Assembly: GCA_005223375.1 (NCBI GenBank)
Contig: RXOD01006366.1
Location: 1-10,550 of the forward strand
From: Amoebophrya sp. AT5.2
Lineage: Eukaryota; Sar; Dinophyceae; Syndiniales; Amoebophryaceae
DNA length: 10,550 bases
Direction of reading: 5' to 3'
Below the pieces are notes generated by a model. That model was not told the origin of the DNA, did not search any database, and saw nothing but the letters and a program-made list of their open reading frames with translations. Below, in pieces: positions 1 to 7,259 of this stretch. The position numbers and the translations under genes are program-made. Every line of letters begins with the position of its first letter. The stretch's first letter is position 1.

Positions 1-699
1 GACGGCAATCGAATTTTCAAGCTGCAAGACTATCAGGCTGCGCGAGAGTACTATTCGGTGGCTATTGACGGCATGAAAGCCACGGACGGGGACGGTGCGG
101 GTGCAGACTTCCTTCTCTGTAGTTATGGCACGAGTCGGGGTGGTCAACATAGTTCTTCAAAGCTGATTCTCACTTCGCGGCGAAATCACACCGGTGGCAC
201 CCTGGGGATCCCCGTGCACGATCGGACCATTACGGGAGCTCTGTACCTAAATCGCGCACGGTGCCTGGACAAACTGGGTCTGTTCGCAGAAGCCGCGCAA
301 GACCTCACCGTGGTGCTGGGATTGTACGAAGATCTAGTTGCGGCGGAGGCGGGAGGCGACGGAGGCGACGCAGCATCAGCACACCTTGACCTTTTGTCGA
401 GTAGTACACCGGCTCTTGAGCCTTCGATCCCGCGGGAGGCTGCGCTCGAGAAGGCGTCGAAGGCTTACTTTCTGCGCGCAAAAACGAAGCAAGGTCGCAA
501 AAAGTTTGACGCCGCGCAGAGGGACGTCGAAAGCGGGCAGCAGTTGATTCTCAGAAAAGGGGCAAACGACCTGGACTTTCGAAAGCTCGCGCGCGAAATC
601 GAGGTTGCAAAAAGAAGCTTTGTTGCGGGCAACAAAAGTATCGCCAGGGAAATTGCAAAGTGGGCGGACAAAGCATTGGATGAGCAAGAATTGTCGTGA
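1..699 (+). CDS. TPR-repeat protein, 3' part (co-chaperone-like), 5' end outside window
   Basis: The frame is open from base 1 to the TGA at 697-699 (232 codons), with no start visible, so this is the C-terminal part of a larger gene or exon. Three tetratricopeptide repeats can be seen: GNRIFKLQDYQAAREYYSVA (codons about 2-21), ALYLNRARCLDKLGLFAEAA (about 80-99), and KAYFLRAKTKQGRKKFDAAQ (about 154-173). A Lys/Arg/Glu-rich helical tail follows, as in FKBP- and cyclophilin-type co-chaperones. TPR domains bind protein partners, often the C-termini of Hsp70/Hsp90 through a carboxylate clamp. Of the clamp residues, the Asn in GN, the Asn in LNRA and the Lys in KAYF are present. The residue four after that Lys is Leu, with Arg one further, so an intact clamp is uncertain. 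The loops between repeats are long: about 50 residues between TPR1 and TPR2, and about 45 Gly/Ala/Ser-rich residues between TPR2 and TPR3. The first loop could hide an in-frame intron. Any catalytic domain would lie upstream, so the exact family cannot be named. Confidence 0.8.
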   Translation, partial: DGNRIFKLQDYQAAREYYSVAIDGMKATDGDGAGADFLLCSYGTSRGGQHSSSKLILTSRRNHTGGTLGIPVHDRTITGALYLNRARCLDKLGLFAEAAQDLTVVLGLYEDLVAAEAGGDGGDAASAHLDLLSSSTPALEPSIPREAALEKASKAYFLRAKTKQGRKKFDAAQRDVESGQQLILRKGANDLDFRKLAREIEVAKRSFVAGNKSIAREIAKWADKALDEQELS

Positions 700-812
700 C
701 CATTTGCTCAACGTTACCGCACCGAATTTCTTGGCGTCGCGTCTGGCGGGCGCGGGGCCTACTGTACTTATGAAGAATGGTGCGAGTCCTCGACCTGCCA
801 CGCCCAGCGGCC

Positions 813-818
813 TGTAAA
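813..818 (+). terminator. possible 3'-end processing motif TGTAAA
   Basis: TGTAAA lies 114 bases after the stop of the TPR gene, and no AATAAA is present nearby. UGUAA is a known polyadenylation signal in some protists such as green algae. The same motif recurs after the sirtuin stop (5616-5622 and 5647-5653). The assignment is by analogy and weak, because such a hexamer is common by chance. Confidence 0.15.
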
Positions 819-1025
819 CGCAAAGCGAAAATCAAGTTCCAGAGAGATGAATCACGCGTAGGTGTGTCTTGTTCTGTAGTTCCTCGCAAATACATACTGA
901 ACGAGAACGAAAGCGATCTGATGCCTCGCGCTTCGAATAATCGAATGAAAGTTCATCTTTTCAATCGCGTGCCGGTCCTCACGATCCCGTGCTGGGTAGC
1001 TATGAACGTGCGGCCATCTAACCGC

Positions 1026-1037
1026 CATTGCGCAATG
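1026..1037. repeat. 12-bp perfect palindrome
   Basis: The sequence cattgcgcaatg equals its own reverse complement. It lies in the spacer upstream of the sirtuin gene and could be a dimeric factor site. No second copy was seen in the spacer, and a palindrome of this length can arise by chance in a 10-kb window. Confidence 0.2.
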
Positions 1038-1623
1038 CGCGCCACGCTTTGGAATAAGCGGTGGTTTCGCTGAGGCTGATGGAAAGGTAAACAAACTTCT
1101 ACTCCAGTGGTCAGTTCTGCATCAGGGAACGAATCAATCAACTTTCTTCTGTTCGCACACGTGATCACCCCCGCAGCGTCGCTGAGTCAACACAGACACA
1201 CGATAAAGGCTTTCGCTTTGTTACAATTACTTCTATACTACACTGGTAGTTTCGGTAGTCTTTATCACAAACGAACCAACGCACTTGACTTCTTGATGTA
1301 GTTGTAGTTTTTCTCAACATCAGTAGACGAAGACAACATATTCAAAAATACAAGCACGGCCACGCGCATTTTCGTGGTAGTACGCACCAGCCGCACAGAC
1401 CTTGACCTTTCGGATCCCAGGCGGACGTCTGAGAGGCCGGCGTCGGACGCACCAGACCACGGCCGCGCCCACGCACCTCCTTCCTGCGCATTACAGCCAC
1501 GGCCAAAGTCAGTTCACGCATTCATTGCTGCTTTTACATTTCGGCATCGCGGGCTGCAGCTGCGGATCTTCGACGTAGGTGTCATAGTTTGTTAGCAGTC
1601 GAGAGGAGGAGGACGACGACACG

Positions 1624-1710
1624 ATGGTGCTGGAGGGCAGGAGAATCGCGGCTGCCGCTGCGTTCTGCGTTATTTCCGTCCTTTCGTCTTCCTGCTGTTT
1701 GGGTGCGACT
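1624..1710 (+). other. predicted signal peptide of the sirtuin-like protein
   Basis: The first ~29 residues have a short n-region (MVLEGRR), a hydrophobic core of about 18 residues (IAAAAAFCVISVLSSSCC) and a small-residue c-region (LGATA), a textbook layout for ER targeting. No second hydrophobic segment is seen later, so a soluble secreted or organelle-bound protein is suggested. The call depends on ATG 1624 being the true start. Confidence 0.6.
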
Positions 1711-4700
1711 GCGCCGTCAGCGTTGGAAGCACGGCGGCCCTTGTTCTCAAGCACGTCGGGGCCTGGTGGCGCGGCACCTGCTGTTGATGTTGGTGACGAG
1801 GTGGACGACAACCCTTTCTACCTGCACGTGGATGTTGACCATCTTCATGATCTCCGCGGCGTTGACCGTTTGCGTTCGCTCCGTCCGGAGCAAGGTAGCC
1901 CGGACAGCTTTCTTTCTTTGTCTCAGTTGGCGGATTCGGAGGGCCAACGAGGCTCCTGCTCCGCGCCTGCCCCTCGTGCTCCTCCGCAACCGGTGCAACC
2001 GGTTGCGCCCCGTTTCTTGGGAAAACTCCGAGCAGCTTCGGTGCCCAGCGACTTGAGCACCATTTTCGAGCAAACTGTGGTGCCTAGCGCGGTCGCAGCT
2101 GGCCACCTCTTGGGAGCGCCCGCCCCGTCGCCGGGTCGCCCACTCTCCGCGATCGGGCGGTCGCGATCAGCGTCAGAAAACAGCATGGGCCTCTCTGCAT
2201 CCCTATGCCGCCGTGGCAAGAATGGCGACCCCGACACTGAGTCTGAGGACCTCGACGAAGAAGATGCGAACTCCTGTGGTCGAGCACCTTGTAGTTTCGA
2301 CGGTGCCGCCTCCACAGCCTCAGCTTCAGGCGCGGCTGGCACCGTCAGCCAGAGTAGCTCGCAACAGTCAATGTCGGACTTCCTGCGGCGCAGTGTTGCG
2401 TCGACTAAGGCCGCCGCGGGGGGTTTACGTGGCGGTAGCGTCGACGGAGATGACGAGATGTCAAGCCAAGTAGCGGACGAAGCATCGCCAACCGGGAGTT
2501 TCGGTGACCTGGACGAGGACGGGACTAGCGAGGCTGCGGCATCAATCAACAGCACAGCAGCACTTTCACGAAGCTACCAGTCGCTTTTCAACGATGATTT
2601 GCAACGTGCAATTTTCAACGAACACGAAGCCGGAACAAGTCATGAACATGATCCTCTCTCAAGCCCATGGCCAAATGCTGTGGCGCCGACCTCCTGTCTC
2701 GCACGACATGTCCTAGCGGAAGCCGCAAGCGAAAGTAGCACTCCCGGGGGCTACAGCTCAGCGCACAGCAACAGCCCTCCTTCGTCGAGGTACGGCACTA
2801 AAGAAGCTCCTTCGCCGCGCAGAATCGCACAGGCAGTGCCAATGTCGACTAGCCCCCGTTTGCGCCACCGCCACCAGCGTCGAGGAACAGGACCCTCTAC
2901 GTCGGCTTCGGCGGGAGTGGAAGAGTCGTCGCCTTCCGCGTCGCAATCAGTACTGTCAGGCGGCGCGTTGTACACCACTCTGAAAGACGATGAACATGAA
3001 GAGCTTGAGTTGCAGCGAGGAGAAGATGTGAGAGGCACATCGTCATCCCTCCGACGTCTGGCAGGCGACGGCAGAGGTGCAACTCGAGAAAGGGGTCTGG
3101 GTGCGGCAGGAGGCGGGGGTTCGTCTACTGACGAATTACGTCTTCATCCCGCAGGCGAAGTATATGGCACGACGTCTACTCTTGATCTTCCGCGCTCTGC
3201 TAACGACAGAAACAGTCCTCTTTCGGACGTTCTGGATCCGGACGGCACCGCGGCCAGCATCACGGGCAACTACGACTACGTCCAGCACACGCTTGCAAAC
3301 ACTTCAGGCGATGATGTGCGCCCGAACAACCCGAGCAGCACCGGAGCGCCCGGAGGCTCCTCGACAAGCAGTGGCAGAGCTCCTGCGACGGATCATACCA
3401 GCTCATCTGTTTCCAACCTCCTCTCGAGCAGCTTGCGAAGCCTCTTCGGGCTGTCGACTGCGGAGCCTCTTCCAGCAGAAGGCGCAGTTGTCGGGAACAA
3501 GATCGCTTCTCTAGTGGAGGAGCTGCGACTTGCAAAAAACGTTCTGGTAATCCTCGGCGCCGGCGCCTCCGCAGATTCGGGCATTTCGACGTTCCAGAAC
3601 ACAAAGCAGAAGCTTTTCTCGCTGCAGACGAAGCCGCACGTCAACGCGGCCCGTCACGGCGCTCATGGAGATGGAGTACTTCATCGCAATAAGATGACGC
3701 CGACTTCTTCTCGTGGACGGACTGACGTGTATTCGTACAGGGCCGAGGTTCTTGCCTCCTTTGAGTTGGTCGAAATCGACCGACAAGCGCTTCTGCAGGA
3801 GCACAAGAAATCACGAGACAAGCGGTTGACGAGGTTTCTCTACACGTCTCTTGTGGAGCATGATGACGTCTCCCGCTCCCCTCCCGCTACACCTACACCT
3901 GGCGAAGCCCCATCTTCGTTCTTTCGCCGACGTGGACCTTCGCGCGGTGACGCGTACAGGACGCCTATGAAGGCTTACCTACTAGCAGAGCAGGGGGCGT
4001 CTTCCCCGCCGTCCAGCCCCGCCAGCGACGGTTACGAGACCCCACCCAGGGCGTACGACGTTGATTTCCAGTCACCACGCGGGCAGGGACCAGAAGCAGA
4101 ACGCCGTCGAGCCAAAAGCCAGACAGATGAAAGCCCAGAGCTGCAGAGCTCGTCGTCGAAGTACGGCAGCAGACGGAACGACCCCAGCAGTCTCCTCGAG
4201 CTTCTCTCGCCGCACAAGCAGCCGCGTATGTGGCTTTCGTATGAGGACATGCTGACCATTTGGAATGCGAATGCTGACGACAATCCCTTTCCACTCGGCT
4301 TCCGACAATTCGAGCAGTACCGCGCGATTTGCACGCTCTTCTTCGAAAAGATGGTGCAAACGTACCGCCAGGCACGGGCGCACGACGGGTATTTGCAGTT
4401 GCGGGAGGTGCTGGCCCACTGGAAAAAACATGAAAATCTTCGTGAACAAGATGATCTACAGCAGCACGACGACCCTGCTCATTTGCAGGAAGTTGGTCTT
4501 CAACCGCATAAGAAGAGCAAGAAGCTGGTGGTGGCGACCACGAATTTGGACCAACTGGCGAGTGCGGTGTTCGGCGGCGTGGCGACTGAGGTCGTTCCCA
4601 TGCACGGAAACATCGACCGCACGCGGTTCCACGGCTACCGAGTGCGCGACGTGCGCGCCTGTGATAGGAAGGTTCTGGGGCCCTTCGCCTTTTCGGGCAG

Positions 4701-5568
4701 CTCGGTCAGCGCCGTCAGAAGTGCTGCTGCCGACAGTTGCGACGCAGAAGCGTCAACAGCGCTCGAGATGAAGCAGATAGAAGAGGAAGCGTCGTTCCAC
4801 AACGAGTATCGAAACCTGCCGGTCGTCGCGAAACCGGAAGTGCTGCACTTCTCGGAGAGTTACAACCCACCATTCACGAACCTGTTCGGCCTCCTGCATG
4901 CCGGAGATCTGTTCGGGGGCGCCGCGGCGGAGGATGGAGCTGCAGCCGCGGTGGATCATGCCGCGCAGGAAGCCGCTGCGCGAGCACTAAAGCCTGGGTC
5001 GTGCGAACAAGATGAACAACACCGGCATGCAGTCGCTGCGGGAAGATCGTCTCCGACGTGGGACGAAGTAGAACATACCGGATCGTCAGCGTTCTCGCAG
5101 TCGCAGCCTTCGAGCATGGTGAGCAGCAAATCCAAATCTTCGTCTTCGGCCAACGCGGGTCGTGCGATGGAGAAGGAGCGGCTGGTCGTGGTGGAAATTG
5201 GTTGCTCGGAGCTGGTCCGCGTTGTGCCGGATTTGCGCTCGAGCTTGCTGTGCACGAAGAGGTCGCCGACGTCGAAAGAATCATGTCCCCCGCCGCGCCA
5301 CGTCAGCTACTTCCAGGTGAATCCGACGGCGTGCGGGGGGTCTTCGCCACTGCTCCGGAGAACCTCACGCAGAGGCAGAGCGGCCAGCAGCAGTTCTACG
5401 GCGCGGTTGGAAAAAATTCCACTGACATTCAGCGCCTTCGGTGAAAAATTGCTGGCCGCGTGGAACGAGGCGACCGCGAGAGACGATGGCGATACCGACG
5501 AGGCGGAGGGGGCGGGCAGACCACAATTCCACTGCCCGGTCAAAGAATACGCGCTGAGAGTGCAGTAG
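1624..5568 (+). CDS. large divergent sirtuin (SIR2-family NAD-dependent enzyme) with signal-peptide-like N-terminus
   Basis: This is one uninterrupted frame of 1314 codons, ATG 1624 to TAG 5566-5568. The frame is closed upstream by TAG at 1585, and 1624 is the first ATG after it. Residues 1-29 resemble a signal peptide: two Arg, then a hydrophobic Ala/Val/Ile/Leu/Cys core, then a small-residue ATA. Residues ~30-620 are Ser/Ala/Gly/Asp-rich low complexity. The SIR2 fold starts near 625. GAGAS (645-649) and SGISTF (652-657) form the NAD-binding loop, with Gln at 658 where most sirtuins have Arg. TTNLDQL (972-978) follows, then the catalytic His in PMHGN (His 994). KPEVLHF (1070-1076), VEIGCSE (1190-1196) and FQVNPT (1230-1235) complete the NAD site. 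About 215 residues (~660-870), rich in SP/TP motifs, interrupt the domain. The zinc-ribbon cysteines are absent: only C1013 and C1039 lie between His 994 and KPEV. Typical sirtuins are 250-400 residues. Known family members use NAD to remove acyl groups from lysine or to transfer ADP-ribose. Which activity applies here, or whether it is active, is not known. The motifs KPxxLxF and VEIG recall bacterial-type SIR2 proteins. Confidence 0.85.
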   Translation: MVLEGRRIAAAAAFCVISVLSSSCCLGATAPSALEARRPLFSSTSGPGGAAPAVDVGDEVDDNPFYLHVDVDHLHDLRGVDRLRSLRPEQGSPDSFLSLSQLADSEGQRGSCSAPAPRAPPQPVQPVAPRFLGKLRAASVPSDLSTIFEQTVVPSAVAAGHLLGAPAPSPGRPLSAIGRSRSASENSMGLSASLCRRGKNGDPDTESEDLDEEDANSCGRAPCSFDGAASTASASGAAGTVSQSSSQQSMSDFLRRSVASTKAAAGGLRGGSVDGDDEMSSQVADEASPTGSFGDLDEDGTSEAAASINSTAALSRSYQSLFNDDLQRAIFNEHEAGTSHEHDPLSSPWPNAVAPTSCLARHVLAEAASESSTPGGYSSAHSNSPPSSRYGTKEAPSPRRIAQAVPMSTSPRLRHRHQRRGTGPSTSASAGVEESSPSASQSVLSGGALYTTLKDDEHEELELQRGEDVRGTSSSLRRLAGDGRGATRERGLGAAGGGGSSTDELRLHPAGEVYGTTSTLDLPRSANDRNSPLSDVLDPDGTAASITGNYDYVQHTLANTSGDDVRPNNPSSTGAPGGSSTSSGRAPATDHTSSSVSNLLSSSLRSLFGLSTAEPLPAEGAVVGNKIASLVEELRLAKNVLVILGAGASADSGISTFQNTKQKLFSLQTKPHVNAARHGAHGDGVLHRNKMTPTSSRGRTDVYSYRAEVLASFELVEIDRQALLQEHKKSRDKRLTRFLYTSLVEHDDVSRSPPATPTPGEAPSSFFRRRGPSRGDAYRTPMKAYLLAEQGASSPPSSPASDGYETPPRAYDVDFQSPRGQGPEAERRRAKSQTDESPELQSSSSKYGSRRNDPSSLLELLSPHKQPRMWLSYEDMLTIWNANADDNPFPLGFRQFEQYRAICTLFFEKMVQTYRQARAHDGYLQLREVLAHWKKHENLREQDDLQQHDDPAHLQEVGLQPHKKSKKLVVATTNLDQLASAVFGGVATEVVPMHGNIDRTRFHGYRVRDVRACDRKVLGPFAFSGSSVSAVRSAAADSCDAEASTALEMKQIEEEASFHNEYRNLPVVAKPEVLHFSESYNPPFTNLFGLLHAGDLFGGAAAEDGAAAAVDHAAQEAAARALKPGSCEQDEQHRHAVAAGRSSPTWDEVEHTGSSAFSQSQPSSMVSSKSKSSSSANAGRAMEKERLVVVEIGCSELVRVVPDLRSSLLCTKRSPTSKESCPPPRHVSYFQVNPTACGGSSPLLRRTSRRGRAASSSSTARLEKIPLTFSAFGEKLLAAWNEATARDDGDTDEAEGAGRPQFHCPVKEYALRVQ

Positions 5569-6248
5569 CACGCCACGAATCAATCGAGGATGTGGTGTGT
5601 CGGTGTCGCACATGATGTAAAGTTAGTAGTTTTGGTACACGCTGAATGTAAAGAAGTAGTCCGTATAATAGAAGCACAACGTACTTATCGTCATACTTTG
5701 CTCGTCCTTGTTTGTGCAACTTGTACTTGATTCCGCCTCTCTCCGTTTTTGATTTCGACTGCAGAGGGAAGACAGGGTTGCACCACGCCGAAAACGACCA
5801 GCATACAATTTTTTTTATGCGAAGTAGAGCATGAGCACACTGGTGTCTCTGTCGTAGTTTCCAGCCTTCAAGGTTTCTTTATTCATCTCCTGTTGATGCT
5901 TTCTATTGCAGCGGGATGCCCACAGTAATACATTGGTAGCTGTAGTCCCACTCGCTTAAAATTTTCAACACGGTTGCGCTCATGAGTTGACGTTTTGCTC
6001 AAACATATAGCGATAGAAGCAGGCACTGATTCTATAGATACTTAAATTTTCATCTTCCACCGCCGCGCGCACAGTGCCACTGAGTAAGGCGCTCGCCACA
6101 TACTCCACCTGCTACCATGATCTACCGATACCGTCCATTCCTCTATTAAAGTGTGTTCGTTCCCGTTCCGTGGCTAAGATCGTCGATCGACAGAGTTGCT
6201 CCAGTGCCTGTGCGGTTTCGTGATCATGACGTCAGCGATCTGTCGACT
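5569..6248. other. AT-richer intergenic stretch after the sirtuin gene
   Basis: These 680 bases are visibly richer in A and T than the flanking genes and hold no convincing coding frame. TGTAAAG occurs at 5616-5622 and 5647-5653, 48 and 79 bases after the sirtuin stop, and may mark the mRNA 3' end. A T8 run at 5810-5817 sits inside a weak gcata/tatgc inverted repeat (5801-5820). A 10-bp palindrome gtcgatcgac lies at 6182-6191, shortly before the first copy of the 62-bp repeat. Nothing else was recognised. Confidence 0.55.
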
Positions 6249-6310
6249 AATTCAAATTGGCATAATTTCGACGTCTTCGACATAGAGATGCTGACTGGTG
6301 CTAGGGACGA
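6249..6310. repeat. 62-bp direct repeat, copy 1
   Basis: This copy matches positions 6383-6444 at 61 of 62 bases; the only difference is G at 6297 versus C at 6431. It starts aattcaaattgg and ends gctagggacga. The two starts are 134 bases apart, not a multiple of three, so the same DNA would be read in two different frames. That argues against a protein repeat. It may be part of a mobile or introner-like element, or a partial tandem duplication. Confidence 0.9.
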
Positions 6311-6382
6311 ACGCTCGTGGTTAATTATGCACTCGTGGGACGACATCACTGCAAATGGGACTGGGAGTCGATGTCGAAATCG

Positions 6383-6444
6383 AATTCAAATTGGCATAAT
6401 TTCGACGTCTTCGACATAGAGATGCTGACTCGTGCTAGGGACGA
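6383..6444. repeat. 62-bp direct repeat, copy 2
   Basis: This is the second copy of the repeat at 6249-6310, in the same orientation, with one substitution. The 72 bases between the copies (6311-6382) are not a third copy, but they hold atgtcgaa (6371-6378). That string is the exact reverse complement of ttcgacat inside both copies (6276-6283 and 6410-6417), so the region could fold into alternative stems. Confidence 0.9.
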
Positions 6445-6638
6445 CTCGTCGAACACACTGGCTTAGTGGCTTTTTGTTTTTCAGCTTGAGAAACAGAAAG
6501 TAAAGAAGTATACTAGCAAGAGGATTAAAAACACGTGGAACCGCAGAAGGAAGCATCAAGGCTGGCAGTCGCGCGGTTTCTTGCGAAGAGCAGGCGGAAG
6601 GACGCAAGCGCTCGACAAAGACTAAGACCACGCAACGG

Positions 6639-6647
6639 TATAAATAT
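6639..6647 (+). promoter_or_regulatory. TATA-like element upstream of a candidate 5' exon
   Basis: The string tataaatat lies about 20 bases before the ATG at 6666. It would be a good TATA box by general eukaryotic criteria, but it is close to the ATG, and many dinoflagellate-type genomes do not use TATA boxes. A second TATA-like string (tataaaaa) at 7227-7234 lies upstream of the large exon. Neither can be called with confidence from sequence alone. Confidence 0.2.
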
Positions 6648-6665
6648 GTTTCTGTTTTCGTTGTG

Positions 6666-6770
6666 ATGGAGGAAGATAAAGATCACGCCAACGATGAAGA
6701 AGAAGATGAGTATCTGTACAAAAATAATAAAGGCGGGCCCAATGCCATTTGCCATTTCCATCTGACGAAG
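6666..6770 (+). CDS. candidate first exon of the filamin/PA14/FN3 gene (tentative)
   Basis: An ATG at 6666 opens a frame of 35 codons (acidic MEEDKDHANDEEEDEY, then neutral residues) up to a plausible donor AAG|GTACTT at 6770/6771. It ends in phase 0, the same phase as the inferred acceptor at 7275/7276, so the join would keep the frame of the large exon. The intron would be 505 bases, GT to CAG, and would contain the microsatellite and the degenerate repeat field. Against this, the short segment has no recognisable domain and no signal peptide, although the downstream protein looks extracellular. On its own the frame runs on to 6986 (107 codons). Other exon choices are possible. Confidence 0.2.
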
Positions 6771-6868
6771 GTACTTTGCTACAGCTACGACGTTTGCGCT
6801 CGAGGACAAGAGTCGGAGATGCAGGCCGACGGCGACGACCCGATGTCGGGCCGCTTAGCGGAGAGTAA

Positions 6869-6886
6869 ATCATCATCATCATCATC
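6869..6886. repeat. (ATC)6 microsatellite
   Basis: Six perfect ATC units lie in the spacer or intron upstream of the large exon. On the + strand in one frame they would encode a serine run. No other function is apparent. Confidence 0.9.
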
Positions 6887-6922
6887 GGACGAGTGCTTCC
6901 GCGTGCGCCAACTTATCACGGA

Positions 6923-7194
6923 GAAATATGTCCCTGTCCCCATTTATTTCTCTCAGAGTTGGCGAGTTTTTTGGGTCTGTCTTTGAGTCTGCCTTTGAGT
7001 CCGGAGCGAGAACGGTCAGCCAGTGGCTGGCCGCAGCTCACAGCGCTAGAATCCGGACGCTGGCTGATAAAAAACGGGTCCAAAGCTGGACACCCCTAGG
7101 AAGTATGTCCCCCTAGCAGTGGAAGCTAGACGCCCCGAGGAAATATGTCCCCAAAACTTCAGCTGCTAAAATCTTTGAGTCTGGGTTTTGAGTC
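6923..7194. repeat. field of degenerate short repeats
   Basis: A motif of the form GRAARTATGTCCC occurs three times, at 6923-6934, 7100-7113 and 7139-7152. A 12-bp motif (gtctttgagtct / gcctttgagtcc) is tandemly doubled at 6979-7002, and a related pair lies at 7171-7194. A ~40-base unit starting aagct(g/a)ga is imperfectly repeated at 7083-7122 and 7123-7162. The order 'tatgtccc then ctttgagtc' appears twice, which suggests duplication of a larger block followed by decay. No encoded protein was recognised. Confidence 0.6.
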
Positions 7195-7259
7195 GTCTTT
7201 AGGTTCCCGCCTATCGCCAAAATTGATATAAAAAGTAGGGACGGGGGAGACGGACAAAT

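Larger units (their letters stand above)
700..1623. other. intergenic spacer, no supportable gene
   Basis: This stretch of 924 bases lies between the stop of the TPR gene and the start of the sirtuin gene. Open frames in it are short (under 100 codons), lack recognisable domains and are of mixed composition. It presumably holds the 3' UTR of the first gene and the promoter and 5' UTR of the second. Visible items are a TGTAAA at 813-818, a 12-bp perfect palindrome at 1026-1037, and a 7-bp inverted repeat (gataaag 1202-1208 / ctttatc 1260-1266). A pyrimidine-rich stretch ends in CAG at 1557-1559 and another CAG lies at 1596-1598. Either could be a cis- or trans-splice acceptor upstream of the ATG at 1624. 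No tRNA or other RNA gene was recognised. Confidence 0.6.

Noticed and set aside
777..1073. 98-codon + strand frame in the first spacer
   Set aside because: Its composition is random-looking, there are no motifs, and overlapping frames of similar length exist on both strands.
1923..2555. 210-codon minus-strand frame within the sirtuin gene
   Set aside because: It is Ser/Arg/Pro-rich with no motifs and is antisense to a much longer supported frame; taken as a shadow.
6153..6419. 88-codon + strand frame spanning the 62-bp repeats
   Set aside because: The two repeat copies fall in different frames within it, and there is no recognisable domain or codon bias.
6249..6444. CRISPR-like array
   Set aside because: Only two repeat units occur, the 62-bp length is atypical, and the context is eukaryotic.
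7227..7234. TATA box (tataaaaa) as the promoter of the large gene
   Set aside because: A transcript starting just after it would have its first in-frame ATG only at 7522, inside a domain; more likely it is intron sequence.
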